A stretch of 55,834 nucleotides of DNA, taken from an uncultured Spirochaetota bacterium (GTDB lineage: Bacteria; Spirochaetota; Spirochaetia; JAFGXN01). Below the pieces are notes generated by a model. The model was not told where the DNA came from. It did not search any database and saw nothing but the letters and a program-made list of their open reading frames with translations. The DNA lies in contig CALXOJ010000012.1 in NCBI GenBank assembly GCA_944390005.1, positions 1-55,834 on the forward strand, in the 5' to 3' direction. Both the position numbers and the translations under genes were made by a program. Below are positions 16,296 through 24,224 of the stretch, piece by piece. Position 1 is the stretch's first letter. The number at the start of each line of letters is the position of its first letter.

Positions 16296-16340
16296 GTTTC
16301 TATTGATAGAAACATTCTACACGTTTCTATCAATAGAAAC
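16296..16340. promoter_or_regulatory. paired operator over the trpB promoter
   Basis: GTTTCTATTGATAGAAAC at 16296-16313 and its exact reverse complement at 16323-16340. Each copy is itself a palindrome with 8-base arms around a TG/CA centre. One lies in the -35/spacer region and one immediately after the -10 box, with centres 27 bases apart. Two dimers bound here would block RNA polymerase. The regulator is not in the window and I cannot name it. Confidence 0.8.
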
Positions 16341-16342
16341 AA
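16314..16342 (-). promoter_or_regulatory. trpB promoter
   Basis: Read on the minus strand: TTGTTT at 16342-16337, 17 bases, TAGAAT at 16319-16314. The leader to the ATG at 16276 is about 30 bases and carries the ribosome site. Confidence 0.7.
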
Positions 16343-16415
16343 GCCCTTTGATGAAATTTTTTAAAAAATTTCAAAAAAATTATGACTGCGAAAAATGACC
16401 AATTGGAAAATGCTC

Positions 16416-16444
16416 TTGACACAGCGAATTTTTCCTTTTATATT
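16416..16444 (+). promoter_or_regulatory. promoter of the Bax-inhibitor-like gene, leaderless
   Basis: TTGACA (16416-16421), 17 bases, TATATT (16439-16444). The ATG at 16451 begins seven bases after the -10 box, where transcription should start, and there is no ribosome site. Confidence 0.8.
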
Positions 16445-16450
16445 AATTGT

Positions 16451-17155
16451 ATGAATGATTTAACAGAAAAGCACAATGTGCAAGTCGAAATTAAAAGCGA
16501 CGTTCGTAAGAAATTCATGACGGGCGTTTACTTGTGGATGATGTTGGCGCTTGTCATCAGCGCTGTTGTCTCGACAGCATTGGTTGCCTCTCCGTCGGCG
16601 AGACAGGCTATTATTGATTCTTCCGGCATCTTTTGGGGACTTTTGATTGCCGAACTGGTGCTGGTCTTTGTGATCTCGTTGGCAATTCACCGCATCAGCG
16701 TGGGAACAGCGACGGCTCTCTTTTTGGTTTATGCTGTCTTAAATGGCGTGACGTTGACGCCTTTGCTGCTGATTTATACGCAGGCGACGGTGGCTAAAGC
16801 CTTTTTTTCGGCGGCAGGAATGTTTTTGGCTATGAGTATTTACGGAATGGTCACAAAACGCGATCTGTCAATGCTCGGACGCATACTGTTTATGGCGCTC
16901 ATCGGCTTGATTATCGCTTCGCTCATCAATATCTTCACCGCATCGTCAACAATGGATTGGATCATTTCGTTGGCGGGTGTCGCGATTTTTGCGGGACTGA
17001 CAGCTTTCGACACTCAAAAATTAAACGAGATCGGAGCGCAGGCCGAAGAAAACGAGACATACAAAAAAATGGCGATTATCGGCGCGCTGAGTCTTTATCT
17101 CGATTTTATCAATATCTTCATTTATTTGTTGAGGCTGTTTGGCGACCGCAGATAA
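16451..17155 (+). CDS. Bax inhibitor-1/YccA family membrane protein
   Basis: A 234-residue protein with about seven hydrophobic helices and the BI-1 features KKFMTGVYLWMMLALVIS near the N-terminus and GLTAFDTQKLNEIG before the last helices. Bacterial members act as pH-sensitive calcium-leak channels or modulate the FtsH protease. I start it at ATG 16451 rather than the in-frame ATG at 16382. The earlier start would place the promoter inside the gene, and family members begin at this point. The mRNA should be leaderless. A strong terminator follows. Confidence 0.85.
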   Translation: MNDLTEKHNVQVEIKSDVRKKFMTGVYLWMMLALVISAVVSTALVASPSARQAIIDSSGIFWGLLIAELVLVFVISLAIHRISVGTATALFLVYAVLNGVTLTPLLLIYTQATVAKAFFSAAGMFLAMSIYGMVTKRDLSMLGRILFMALIGLIIASLINIFTASSTMDWIISLAGVAIFAGLTAFDTQKLNEIGAQAEENETYKKMAIIGALSLYLDFINIFIYLLRLFGDRR

Positions 17156-17158
17156 GGG

Positions 17159-17187
17159 AAAACCGGGGCAAAGCTCCGGTTTTTTTG
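17159..17187 (+). terminator. intrinsic terminator after the Bax-inhibitor-like gene
   Basis: AAACCGGGG and CTCCGGTTT pair (one G-T) around CAAAG and run into seven or more Ts. Confidence 0.85.
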
Positions 17188-17204
17188 TGCACGGAATTTT
17201 GTTC

Positions 17205-17233
17205 TTGACGAAATCGGCAGTTCGGGTTAAATT
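17205..17233 (+). promoter_or_regulatory. promoter of the RecA-like/Nudix operon
   Basis: TTGACG (17205-17210), 17 bases, TAAATT (17228-17233). A GAAGGAGA ribosome site precedes the ATG at 17268. Confidence 0.7.
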
Positions 17234-17267
17234 AATAACGTAACGCGGCTGCGTTGAAGGAGACACT

Positions 17268-17960
17268 ATGATTAATGAACTGATTGAAAGAAGTCCTATC
17301 CGCATTTTTGAAAAATCCGTCAGCGGCGGATTGGGAGCCGGTCACATCGGCGTTGTCACGTCAAAAGAAGGTGTTGGAAAAACCGCTTTCCTCGTTCAGC
17401 TTGGATTGGACAAAATGCTTCAAGATAAGCACATTGTGCATATTTCGTTTTCTGATAAAGTCGATCACATTTTGGGATGGTACCAGAATCTGTTTATGGA
17501 GCTGAGCGCCTCCAAAAAAATTGAAAATCCGCTCTCTGTTTATGACAACATCTGTAAAAACCGGATTATTCTGAATTTCAATTCCGAAAAAGTCTCCGTT
17601 GTTGATTCTCTGAAAAAAGTCGAACTTCTTATTTCCGACGCTCGATACAATGTCGATTCGATTTACTTCGACGGCATTACGGTCGATATGCTGAAAAAAG
17701 AGGATTTTGCGGTATTGCGGCAGTTCGCCCAGACTTTGAATCTTGAAGTCTGGTTGAGTTTGACTGTTAAACAGTACGATGAAAACGGAATCGCGCCGTC
17801 GGTTAAAGAGTTTGTCGATGAAATCGATGTATTGATCGATATTCGCTATAAAGATGACCATATTCAACTGGAAGTAGCTAAAGATCGGGATGATGTTTCA
17901 TTGCAAAACACACAGTTGAAATTGGATCGGACAACGTTTCTTTTGAAAAAGAATAAATGA
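17268..17960 (+). CDS. RecA/KaiC-like P-loop ATPase
   Basis: A 230-residue soluble protein with a RecA-superfamily core: GVVTSKEGVGKTAFLVQLG is the Walker A loop near residue 30-45 and SIYFDGITVDML the likely Walker B strand near 128. It resembles the single-domain KaiC/RAD55-like ATPases that are regulatory or of unknown role, not RecA itself. No DNA-binding extension is visible. Its TGA overlaps the ATG of the membrane Nudix gene, so the two products are made together, but I cannot say what links them. Confidence 0.65.
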   Translation: MINELIERSPIRIFEKSVSGGLGAGHIGVVTSKEGVGKTAFLVQLGLDKMLQDKHIVHISFSDKVDHILGWYQNLFMELSASKKIENPLSVYDNICKNRIILNFNSEKVSVVDSLKKVELLISDARYNVDSIYFDGITVDMLKKEDFAVLRQFAQTLNLEVWLSLTVKQYDENGIAPSVKEFVDEIDVLIDIRYKDDHIQLEVAKDRDDVSLQNTQLKLDRTTFLLKKNK

Positions 17961-18790
17961 TTTTCAATATTTGTCTGTATGTGCTGACGGCTGTGTCGGT
18001 TATTCTGGCAGGAATTTTTCTGGCACAGCGTCGTCATCTCGATACGGGCGGAAGTAAGCGGTTAGCCGTTCTTTATGCGCTGTTACTGACCGTTGCTCCG
18101 ACGCTGACGGTCATCGGCGTGGTTAACAGCGGCTTCCGTCCTTATTTTTTCTATGTTTCATTGGCGATTGTCGCCGTTTGTTTTATCGTTTACCGAAAAA
18201 AAATTTTTATTTTTCGTTTTACATGCTGCAGCTGCGGGCGTCGGCTCTCTTTTCCTGCGTTCTTTTTTTATGACGACAACCGCTGCGGGCACTGCCGTCT
18301 GTCAGAGGTCGAATCGGTTGATGAAATCGACTGGGAAAATCTGAAATTCACCGAAGAAGCAGTGCTTTGCTTTATTCGAAATGAAGGAAAAGTGCTGCTG
18401 ATTCACAAAAAAACCGGATTGGGGAAAGGAAAAATCAATGCTCCCGGAGGACGAATTGAGCAGGGCGAAACGGCGGCGCAGGCAGCTGTGCGCGAATGTA
18501 CGGAAGAGGTAGGACTGACACCGAAAGCCGTTGTTCCGGCGGGGACGCTTCATTTTTATTTCCGCGACGGCTATTCCCTGAAAGGTTTTGTGTTTACGGC
18601 AGCCGAATTTGAAGGCGATTTGACGGAAACCGAAGAGGCTGCGCCGTTTTGGTGCGCAGAGACCGAAATTCCGTTTGACAGAATGTGGGAAGACGACATT
18701 CATTGGGTTCCCAAGCTCTTGAAAGGCGAATCTTTTGACGGATATTTTTTACTGGAAAAAGATACGCTTCTTGATTATCGACTCAAATAA
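17957..18790 (+). CDS. membrane-anchored zinc-ribbon Nudix hydrolase of MTH1 type
   Basis: A 277-residue fusion. Residues 1-80 contain about three membrane helices. A zinc ribbon follows with C90-x2-C93 and C110-x2-C113. Residues 130-277 are a Nudix domain with a complete box (G165, E171, R179, E180, E183, E184, G186). The C-terminal part (MWEDDIHWVPKLLKGESFDG, then LLDYRL at the end) resembles the human MTH1/8-oxo-dGTPase subgroup. The activity should be hydrolysis of oxidised purine nucleotides on the cytoplasmic face. Membrane and zinc-ribbon domains are not standard for MTH1-like enzymes. It overlaps the RecA-like gene by four bases. Confidence 0.8.
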   Translation: MIFNICLYVLTAVSVILAGIFLAQRRHLDTGGSKRLAVLYALLLTVAPTLTVIGVVNSGFRPYFFYVSLAIVAVCFIVYRKKIFIFRFTCCSCGRRLSFPAFFFYDDNRCGHCRLSEVESVDEIDWENLKFTEEAVLCFIRNEGKVLLIHKKTGLGKGKINAPGGRIEQGETAAQAAVRECTEEVGLTPKAVVPAGTLHFYFRDGYSLKGFVFTAAEFEGDLTETEEAAPFWCAETEIPFDRMWEDDIHWVPKLLKGESFDGYFLLEKDTLLDYRLK

Positions 18791-18820
18791 AAAAGCCGCC
18801 CATAAAAACGGACGGCTTCG
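18788..18820 (-). terminator. terminator of the ferredoxin gene
   Basis: On the minus strand AAGCCG and CGGCTT pair around a loop of about 14 bases, part of which can extend the stem, and run into TTTTTTATTT. It overlaps the end of the Nudix gene and lacks a T run on the plus strand. Confidence 0.7.
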
Positions 18821-18832
18821 CATTGAAAGCGG

Positions 18833-19000
18833 TTATTGAGCGGAAATCGCATTGACCGGGCATTGATCCGCGCACGCGCCGCAATCGATACAAGTGCTTG
18901 CATCAATTTTGTACGGTGTGCCTTCGGAAATCGCATTGACCGGGCATTGACCGGCGCAAGAACCGCATCCGATACAATCATCTGAAATTACATGTGCCAT
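18833..19000 (-). CDS. 2[4Fe-4S] ferredoxin
   Basis: A 55-residue clostridial-type ferredoxin. Two motifs of the form CIxCGxCxxQCPVNAIS, at residues 9-25 and 37-53, each bind one cubane cluster; the internal duplication is nearly exact. The ATG at 19000 is preceded by AGGAG at a good distance, with a clear promoter upstream and a terminator downstream, so it is a monocistron. It is a plausible low-potential electron carrier for the HydABC hydrogenase encoded at 33-38 kb and for other anaerobic oxidoreductases. Confidence 0.95.
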   Translation of the reverse strand: MAHVISDDCIGCGSCAGQCPVNAISEGTPYKIDASTCIDCGACADQCPVNAISAQ

Positions 19001-19019
19001 ATGTTTCTCCTATATTGAC

Positions 19020-19048
19020 AGTATAATGCGAATCGGCGGGAAAATCAA
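19020..19048 (-). promoter_or_regulatory. ferredoxin promoter
   Basis: On the minus strand TTGATT (19048-19043), 17 bases, TATACT (19025-19020). The ribosome site AGGAG and the ATG at 19000 follow. Confidence 0.8.
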
Positions 19049-19104
19049 TAATGAAAACAAAAAAAATCGCTTTTCCGAAAAGTGGGCTTCTGTCAAAAAA
19101 AGAG

Positions 19105-19133
19105 TTGTGTTTTCCGATTGTTCATGATATTAA
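19105..19133 (+). promoter_or_regulatory. candidate promoter of the DUF4349/adenosine deaminase operon
   Basis: TTGTGT (19105-19110), 17 bases, TATTAA (19128-19133); a TTAAAAT just beyond is an alternative -10. The ribosome site AGAGAGG and the ATG at 19154 follow. Confidence 0.5.
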
Positions 19134-19153
19134 AATAGAAAAGAGAGGTTTTT

Positions 19154-20008
19154 ATGAACGGATTTTTAAGAAAGGCAATCGTTATTGCGGCTGTCGGAGC
19201 ATTTTTGAGCTGTTCGGCTGCCGGTCAAACTGAAACAGAATCCGCTGTTGCGGAAGAATATTCCGCCGGGTTTGCGGCCGATGCGGCTGCCGCTCCCATG
19301 ATGAAAGCGATGCGGAGTGCCAATCAATCCGATGCAGTTCCGGAGCGAAAAATCGTTTATCGGGCTGATTTAACCATTGAAACAACGGATTTGGTTGGTA
19401 CTCGAGAGAAAATTCTTAATCTAATGGAAACTGAAAATGGAATTCTCGAATACAACGAACAAAACGAGCAGCAGTTTTATCTTTCTCTCAAAATTCCTGC
19501 GGAAAAATTCGAAGAATTCCTCAATGAAGCGAAAGCTGTCGGCCGCGTGATTTATTCGTCAATTTCGGCAAATGACGTCACCGAACAGTACATCGATACG
19601 GAAACGAGACTGGCGTCAAAACGGGCGCTGTTGGAGAAGTATCAAAGTTATCTTCCTCAGGCAAAAGATTTGAAAGAAATTTTGGAGGTTGAAGCGCAAA
19701 TTAACTCCGTGACGACTGAATTGGAGCAATGGGAAGGACGTTTGCAGCGGCTGGAGAAGGAAGTTGCCTATTCGTCGGTATCCGTTCGTTTGAAGCTGCC
19801 GACGTATGTCGAAAAAGAAGATGACGCAAAAACAATAGCGGACTTATTTTTGAGCATTGGGAAAAATTTACGGATTGCGTTTGCTTATATTGCATTGGGA
19901 TTGATTTATATTGCTGCTGTCGGCGGACCGTTCATTGCGGCAGTTGTCATTATTGCTCTTTGCATCAGGATAGTGCGACGGAAAAAGCGCGGAAAAACAA
20001 AGGCATGA
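19154..20008 (+). CDS. DUF4349 lipoprotein
   Basis: A 284-residue protein with a lipobox AFLSC (residues ~16-20), then a low-complexity Ala/Glu stretch. The DUF4349 domain follows, beginning RKIVYRADLTIETTDL near residue 65. A coiled coil at ~145-195 (TETRLASKRALLEKYQ, LEQWEGRLQRLEKE) precedes a C-terminal membrane helix (~245-272) and a basic tail. The family is envelope-anchored at both ends and of unknown function. The stop overlaps the adenosine deaminase start in an ATGA. Confidence 0.85.
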   Translation: MNGFLRKAIVIAAVGAFLSCSAAGQTETESAVAEEYSAGFAADAAAAPMMKAMRSANQSDAVPERKIVYRADLTIETTDLVGTREKILNLMETENGILEYNEQNEQQFYLSLKIPAEKFEEFLNEAKAVGRVIYSSISANDVTEQYIDTETRLASKRALLEKYQSYLPQAKDLKEILEVEAQINSVTTELEQWEGRLQRLEKEVAYSSVSVRLKLPTYVEKEDDAKTIADLFLSIGKNLRIAFAYIALGLIYIAAVGGPFIAAVVIIALCIRIVRRKKRGKTKA

Positions 20009-21030
20009 CCTTTTCTCGCCTCAAAAAACTGGAATTTCACGACCATTTGGACGGAAGTTTACGGCCTCTGACTGTTTGGGAGGAAGCACAGAAGAACGGC
20101 GTTAATATCGCCTGCTTGACGGGAGAGACTCACCCGACCCCCGAGTCGACCGAAAAGTGGCTGAAATCGGCGGCGGCAAGCCGCAATTTGAACAGTTTTT
20201 TGGAGAAATTTGCCTTAACGACAGCGGTCTTGCAGACAGAAGAGTCACTGTTTCGGGCGGCGCGGGAGACGGTGCACGACTGGCACGCCGTGAACACGGT
20301 TTACGGTGAAACGAGATTTGCTCCTGAAAATCACACCGCAGGCGGTTTAAGTGAAGAGCGTGCGGTGGAAGCGGTTGCTGCCGGATTGAAGGCGGGCAGT
20401 GCGGAAACAGGTGTTCGGACGGGGTTGATTTTGTGTGCAATGCGGCAAAACTGCCGGTCTCGGAAAACGGCTGAACTGTGTTTAAAGCGGCAGGATTTGG
20501 TTTGCGGTTTCGATTTGGCGGGGCCCGAACGCGGTTTTCCTGTAACGCTGCACGAAGAGGCGTTTCGTTTACTGCGGGAAGCCGGATTTCGCGGAATTAC
20601 CTGCCATGCCGGTGAAGATGCGAATGAGGAAGCTGTGTCGCTTGCAGTGGAGGCAGGCGCCCTCCGAGTCGGTCATGCGGCTGTCTTTGCCGATCAGCCG
20701 CTTCGCGAACGACTGCGGGAACGGTTGATTGAGTGCTGCCTTACTTCCAATGAAGCAACCCGCGCTGTCAGCGACATTCGATGTCACCCCGTTAAAACGT
20801 TTTTTGCCGACGGAATTCCGTTTTTGCTCTGTTGCGACGACCGATTGATGTGTAATACCGATTTAAACCGCGAATACGCGCGGGCGGCAGACGCTTTCGG
20901 TTGGGACGAATCGGTTTTTATTGAAATGAATCGAAGGGCGGTTGATTTTGCGTTCGGACTGACGGATGACGAAAAAACGCGGCTGAAAGCGGAAATCGGC
21001 GAATCCGTTCCGTCAGACGCGAATCTTTAG
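20005..21030 (+). CDS. add: adenosine deaminase
   Basis: A 341-residue TIM-barrel metal-dependent deaminase. The N-terminal metal ligands are in EFHDHLDGSLRP; CHAGE (a third His plus the catalytic Glu), RVGHA and the Asp pair in CCDDRLMCNTD complete the site. It converts adenosine, and probably deoxyadenosine, to inosine in purine salvage. The usual STDDP of the family is CCDDR here, so a related substrate such as an adenosine derivative is possible. The start overlaps the DUF4349 stop by four bases. It converges on, and overlaps by four bases, the gene on the other strand. Confidence 0.85.
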   Translation: MTFSRLKKLEFHDHLDGSLRPLTVWEEAQKNGVNIACLTGETHPTPESTEKWLKSAAASRNLNSFLEKFALTTAVLQTEESLFRAARETVHDWHAVNTVYGETRFAPENHTAGGLSEERAVEAVAAGLKAGSAETGVRTGLILCAMRQNCRSRKTAELCLKRQDLVCGFDLAGPERGFPVTLHEEAFRLLREAGFRGITCHAGEDANEEAVSLAVEAGALRVGHAAVFADQPLRERLRERLIECCLTSNEATRAVSDIRCHPVKTFFADGIPFLLCCDDRLMCNTDLNREYARAADAFGWDESVFIEMNRRAVDFAFGLTDDEKTRLKAEIGESVPSDANL

Positions 21031-21677
21031 AAATAATCGAAATAATCGGCCTGCGTAAAATAAATGCGGAAAACAGCTTGAATCACATATTCGCCGCTTT
21101 GAATCGAAACAAACGGCATTTTTTCAAGAACAAGCCTGCCGCGGATTTCACGTGGTTTTTGCTGCAGAAAATAACTTTTTGCCGCTTTTTTAACGGCATT
21201 TTCTTTTGCTTGATCGTATGCGTCGAGCAGCGGCAGCAGTTCTGTTTGAGAAAATAAGTCGATTGATGAGGTTCCGGCGCTGCGCACGCCGTCGGCATGA
21301 ACAGACAGCCGTTTTTGCTCCATTGGTGACAAATCGTAACGAAACCAAGCACTCATAAAAATTTCGTCTCTCTCGATATCGAAAACCGAAATTTCTTTTG
21401 GTTGATTGAGTTCGCTTGGATTGGTCCATTCGAATTGAGATGTGATTTTCCGGTCGTTGTGTGTCAGGAAGTAAGTGAAGCTCCGTCCGTAAATCATATC
21501 GGCAAACCAGACAGAGGCGTAAGTGAACAGCGCTTCAAGGTTTTCCTGCTGGGTTTTCGGTTCGCTGATTCGCCCCTCCGAAAATCGCGGATCGCTGATT
21601 TTTCCTTGAAGAAACGGTTGTGCGCCAGCCTGCATCCAAATCAAAAATGCGAAAACGACAATTCCGAATTTTTTCAT
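21027..21677 (-). CDS. exported hypothetical protein
   Basis: A 216-residue protein with a signal peptide ending AGAQ (residues ~1-19). The mature part has mixed strands and helices and is rich in aromatic residues, and I do not recognise a family. It starts with an ATG overlapping the rhomboid stop by four bases and is thus the last gene of the polyprenyl synthase-rhomboid-21677 operon. Its end overlaps the adenosine deaminase end on the opposite strand. Confidence 0.7.
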   Translation of the reverse strand: MKKFGIVVFAFLIWMQAGAQPFLQGKISDPRFSEGRISEPKTQQENLEALFTYASVWFADMIYGRSFTYFLTHNDRKITSQFEWTNPSELNQPKEISVFDIERDEIFMSAWFRYDLSPMEQKRLSVHADGVRSAGTSSIDLFSQTELLPLLDAYDQAKENAVKKAAKSYFLQQKPREIRGRLVLEKMPFVSIQSGEYVIQAVFRIYFTQADYFDYF

Positions 21678-22324
21678 CGCCGACGGTTTTTAAACGTATC
21701 GATAATGACACGGATCGGGTTAATGCGCATTCGCAGCCAAAGGTAGAGCCACGCAAAACCGAATCCTGCCAAGTGCGTCATGTGCGCAACGTTGGAGACC
21801 GAACCCATTGACAGGATTTCGATTCCGGCATAAATAACAATCAACGCATAGGCAGGGATCGGAATGATCCCAAAAAGGAAGATGCGTTCTTCGGGAAAGT
21901 AGGTTGCAAATGCGAGCAGAACACCGAAAATCGCTCCCGACGCACCGACCAATAAAACGTTTTGCCCTGTCAGCCAATAAATCAAAAATGAAAAAATACC
22001 GGCTGTAATTCCTGTAAAAAAATAAAAAAAGCTGTAATCGGTTGACCCCATACGCTGTTCAACAGGTGTTCCGAAGAAAAAAAGCGCCAACATATTGAAA
22101 AAAAGGTGGCTGATTCCGCCATGCATAAACATGTACGTCAAAAATTGCCAGTAAAAATGATTTTGGATAACCGCCGGCGGATAAAGACCGAGATAAAAGT
22201 TGACGGTTTTCGGAGAAATCATAGTCAGAATAAATAAAACGACACACGTTCCTATGAGGTAAAGGTTGAGGTTCCAGTAAGTGTAACGGACGGGCCGTCG
22301 AATAAAATTCAGTATTTTGCTCAT
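21674..22324 (-). CDS. rhomboid-family intramembrane serine protease
   Basis: A 216-residue six-helix membrane protein. The catalytic serine is in VGASGAIFG and the catalytic histidine in AHMTHLAGF; HGGISHLFFNM is the conserved histidine-rich helix start. The family cuts transmembrane segments of other proteins within the membrane; the substrate is unknown. It overlaps the polyprenyl synthase stop and the next gene's start, four bases each, so it lies in the middle of a tightly coupled operon. Confidence 0.9.
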   Translation of the reverse strand: MSKILNFIRRPVRYTYWNLNLYLIGTCVVLFILTMISPKTVNFYLGLYPPAVIQNHFYWQFLTYMFMHGGISHLFFNMLALFFFGTPVEQRMGSTDYSFFYFFTGITAGIFSFLIYWLTGQNVLLVGASGAIFGVLLAFATYFPEERIFLFGIIPIPAYALIVIYAGIEILSMGSVSNVAHMTHLAGFGFAWLYLWLRMRINPIRVIIDTFKNRRR

Positions 22325-23382
22325 GATTCAGAATAACCGATTTTTGAAGAAACGGCAACCTCTCGGAAAAATCCGTCAATCATTTCTTCAATTTTGAGGG
22401 AAAACTCCGAAGCGGGAAAACTTTTCCGCAGCAAGGCGGCGGTTTCGTCCCGTAAGGCGAGCGCCGTTTTTTCGGCCTCTTTGTCGGCGCCATCGGAAAG
22501 AATGAGGGAAACCGCTTCGTCAATTTCCGTTCGAGCGTTATCGTAGCCGTGTTCCGAAGCAATTTTCATCAGCTGAAGCAGCGGTGCCGGATCGTTTTTG
22601 CGGCAATAATACAGAACCGGCAGACTTTTTTTTCTTTCGACAATGTCATCGCCGCGGTTTTTTCCTTTGTTTCCTGTCCGCAGATTGATGATGTCGTCAA
22701 CGATTTGGAAAAAGACGCCGATATTTTCGGCAATGACAGCTGCCGCTTGCCGCTGAGATTCCGTTCCGCCGCCGAGAAAAACGCCGATTTGCGCCGCCAT
22801 GGCCGCTAACGAGCCGGTTTTCAGCCGGCACATTTGAAAATACGCCTCTTCTGACGGGATTTTGTCGGTTTTGTGCCACTCGATATCAAGCGCCTGTCCA
22901 AAGTGAACGCGGCGCATATACAGCGAATAAATTTTATAGAGTCCGAGTTTTTGAGAGTCGTTCAACTCGGCGTTATCAATGAGTACGGTCGGTAAAAAAT
23001 AAAGCAGATTGCCGCTGTTGACGGCGGTGTCGACTCCGAAACGGATGTGGGCGCACGGCGCGCCGCGGCGCAAAACCGCACCGTCTTCAATATCATCAAT
23101 GATTAAAGTGCCGTTGTGAACCGCTTCCGGCAAAACCGAAAGCCGCAAAACCGTTTCGGTCGGCGTTTTTCCGCACAAGCCGCTGCAGTAAACCGCCAAA
23201 AGCGGCCGCCATCGTTTTCCGCCGCCGGCAAGCAGCGTTTCCGCCGGTAAATAGGCTGCTGCCAAATCTTTGTTATCGATCGGTTCGAAACCCTCTCCGC
23301 CGACAAGCTCGATGCTCTGTTTCGGTTCGGAGGTTTGCAGCAGTTTTTTCAATTCGGCTTCGATTGATTTTAAAATTTCCAT
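22321..23382 (-). CDS. polyprenyl diphosphate synthase
   Basis: A 353-residue trans-isoprenyl diphosphate synthase. GGKRWRPLL is the substrate-binding loop, LIIDDIEDG the first Asp-rich motif (with RRGAP after it), and FFQIVDDIINL the second, where the last Asp of DDxxD is replaced by Asn. It builds a linear prenyl chain for quinone or lipid-carrier synthesis, with chain length not predictable from what I see. ATG 23382 is preferred to an in-frame TTG at 23418, because a promoter occupies 23418-23390 and its -10 ends seven bases ahead of this ATG, making the mRNA leaderless. Confidence 0.85.
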   Translation of the reverse strand: MEILKSIEAELKKLLQTSEPKQSIELVGGEGFEPIDNKDLAAAYLPAETLLAGGGKRWRPLLAVYCSGLCGKTPTETVLRLSVLPEAVHNGTLIIDDIEDGAVLRRGAPCAHIRFGVDTAVNSGNLLYFLPTVLIDNAELNDSQKLGLYKIYSLYMRRVHFGQALDIEWHKTDKIPSEEAYFQMCRLKTGSLAAMAAQIGVFLGGGTESQRQAAAVIAENIGVFFQIVDDIINLRTGNKGKNRGDDIVERKKSLPVLYYCRKNDPAPLLQLMKIASEHGYDNARTEIDEAVSLILSDGADKEAEKTALALRDETAALLRKSFPASEFSLKIEEMIDGFFREVAVSSKIGYSES

Positions 23383-23389
23383 GTGCTTT

Positions 23390-23418
23390 ATTTTACCGAG
23401 AAACAGCGGTTTTGACAA
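23390..23418 (-). promoter_or_regulatory. promoter of the polyprenyl synthase operon, leaderless
   Basis: On the minus strand TTGTCA (23418-23413), 17 bases, TAAAAT (23395-23390). Only AAAGCAC separates the -10 from the ATG at 23382. Confidence 0.75.
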
Positions 23419-23462
23419 CTCTTTTCTTTTCGGAGTGCTGAACAGCGGTTTCTGCCGTTCGT

Positions 23463-23491
23463 TTGACTTTCATCGGCGAATCCGCTATAAT
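23463..23491 (+). promoter_or_regulatory. hisA promoter, leaderless
   Basis: TTGACT (23463-23468), 17 bases, perfect TATAAT (23486-23491). The ATG at 23498 is six bases further on. There is no ribosome site. Confidence 0.85.
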
Positions 23492-23497
23492 GCCCCT

Positions 23498-24223
23498 ATG
23501 AAAATCATTCCGGCTATCGATTTACTGGGAGGACGCTGTGTGCGCCTTCAAAAGGGGAGTTACAGCGATGTGACCGTTTATTATGAAGACCCGGCGGAGG
23601 CGGCGGCGGTTTTTCAGTCGCTCGGCGTGCCGCGGCTTCATGTGGTCGATTTGGATGCGGCGCGCGGTCTGGGAAAAAACAACCGTGAAGCGCTGCGGAA
23701 AATTGCGGCGGTTTTTGACGGAGAAATCGAAGTCGGCGGCGGCGTCCGTTCCGAAAACGATATTGAAGAGCTTTTGAAGGCGGGCGCCGATTTTTTAATT
23801 GCGGGCACGGTTTTGGCAAAAGAGCCGGAAACAGTCGGACGGTGGGTGCGGCGGTTCGGTTCCCGGTTTATCGCCGGCATTGACGCGCTGAATGCAGCTG
23901 TACGCGTTTCGGGGTGGGAAAAAGACGGCGGTATCAGTGATGAAGCGCTGGCAAAAACGGCGGCGGAAATCGGATGTTCAGCCGTTATTTACACCAATAT
24001 CGACAAAGACGGAACGATGAGCGGCCCCGATATCGAAAACACGAAACGGATTGCAAATGCCTGCGGACTGCCGGTGATTCTTTCGGGAGGTGTTTCCCGC
24101 ACGGAAGATTTGTACCGCATTGCCGAAAGCGGCGGTATCGACGGCGCTATCGTCGGAAAGGCGTTTTACGAAAAAACCGTCGATTTGGAAGAAGCGTCAA
24201 AACGATTGTCGGATCGGAGTTGA
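23498..24223 (+). CDS. hisA: phosphoribosylformimino-AICAR ribotide isomerase
   Basis: A 241-residue beta/alpha-barrel enzyme of histidine synthesis. IPAIDLLGGRCVRL carries the first catalytic Asp, VVDLDAARG and EVGGGVRS the first phosphate-binding half, and YTNIDKDGTMSGPD the second catalytic Asp, with VILSGGVS closing the barrel. The start is the ATG at 23498, since the promoter's -10 box ends at 23491. HisIE follows with its ATG one base after the stop. Only these two his genes are in the window. Confidence 0.95.
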   Translation: MKIIPAIDLLGGRCVRLQKGSYSDVTVYYEDPAEAAAVFQSLGVPRLHVVDLDAARGLGKNNREALRKIAAVFDGEIEVGGGVRSENDIEELLKAGADFLIAGTVLAKEPETVGRWVRRFGSRFIAGIDALNAAVRVSGWEKDGGISDEALAKTAAEIGCSAVIYTNIDKDGTMSGPDIENTKRIANACGLPVILSGGVSRTEDLYRIAESGGIDGAIVGKAFYEKTVDLEEASKRLSDRS

Positions 24224-24224
24224 G

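Noticed and set aside
16382-16450. Longer start for the Bax-inhibitor-like gene at ATG 16382
   Set aside because: A consensus TTGACA-17-TATATT promoter lies inside this stretch and the added residues do not fit the family.
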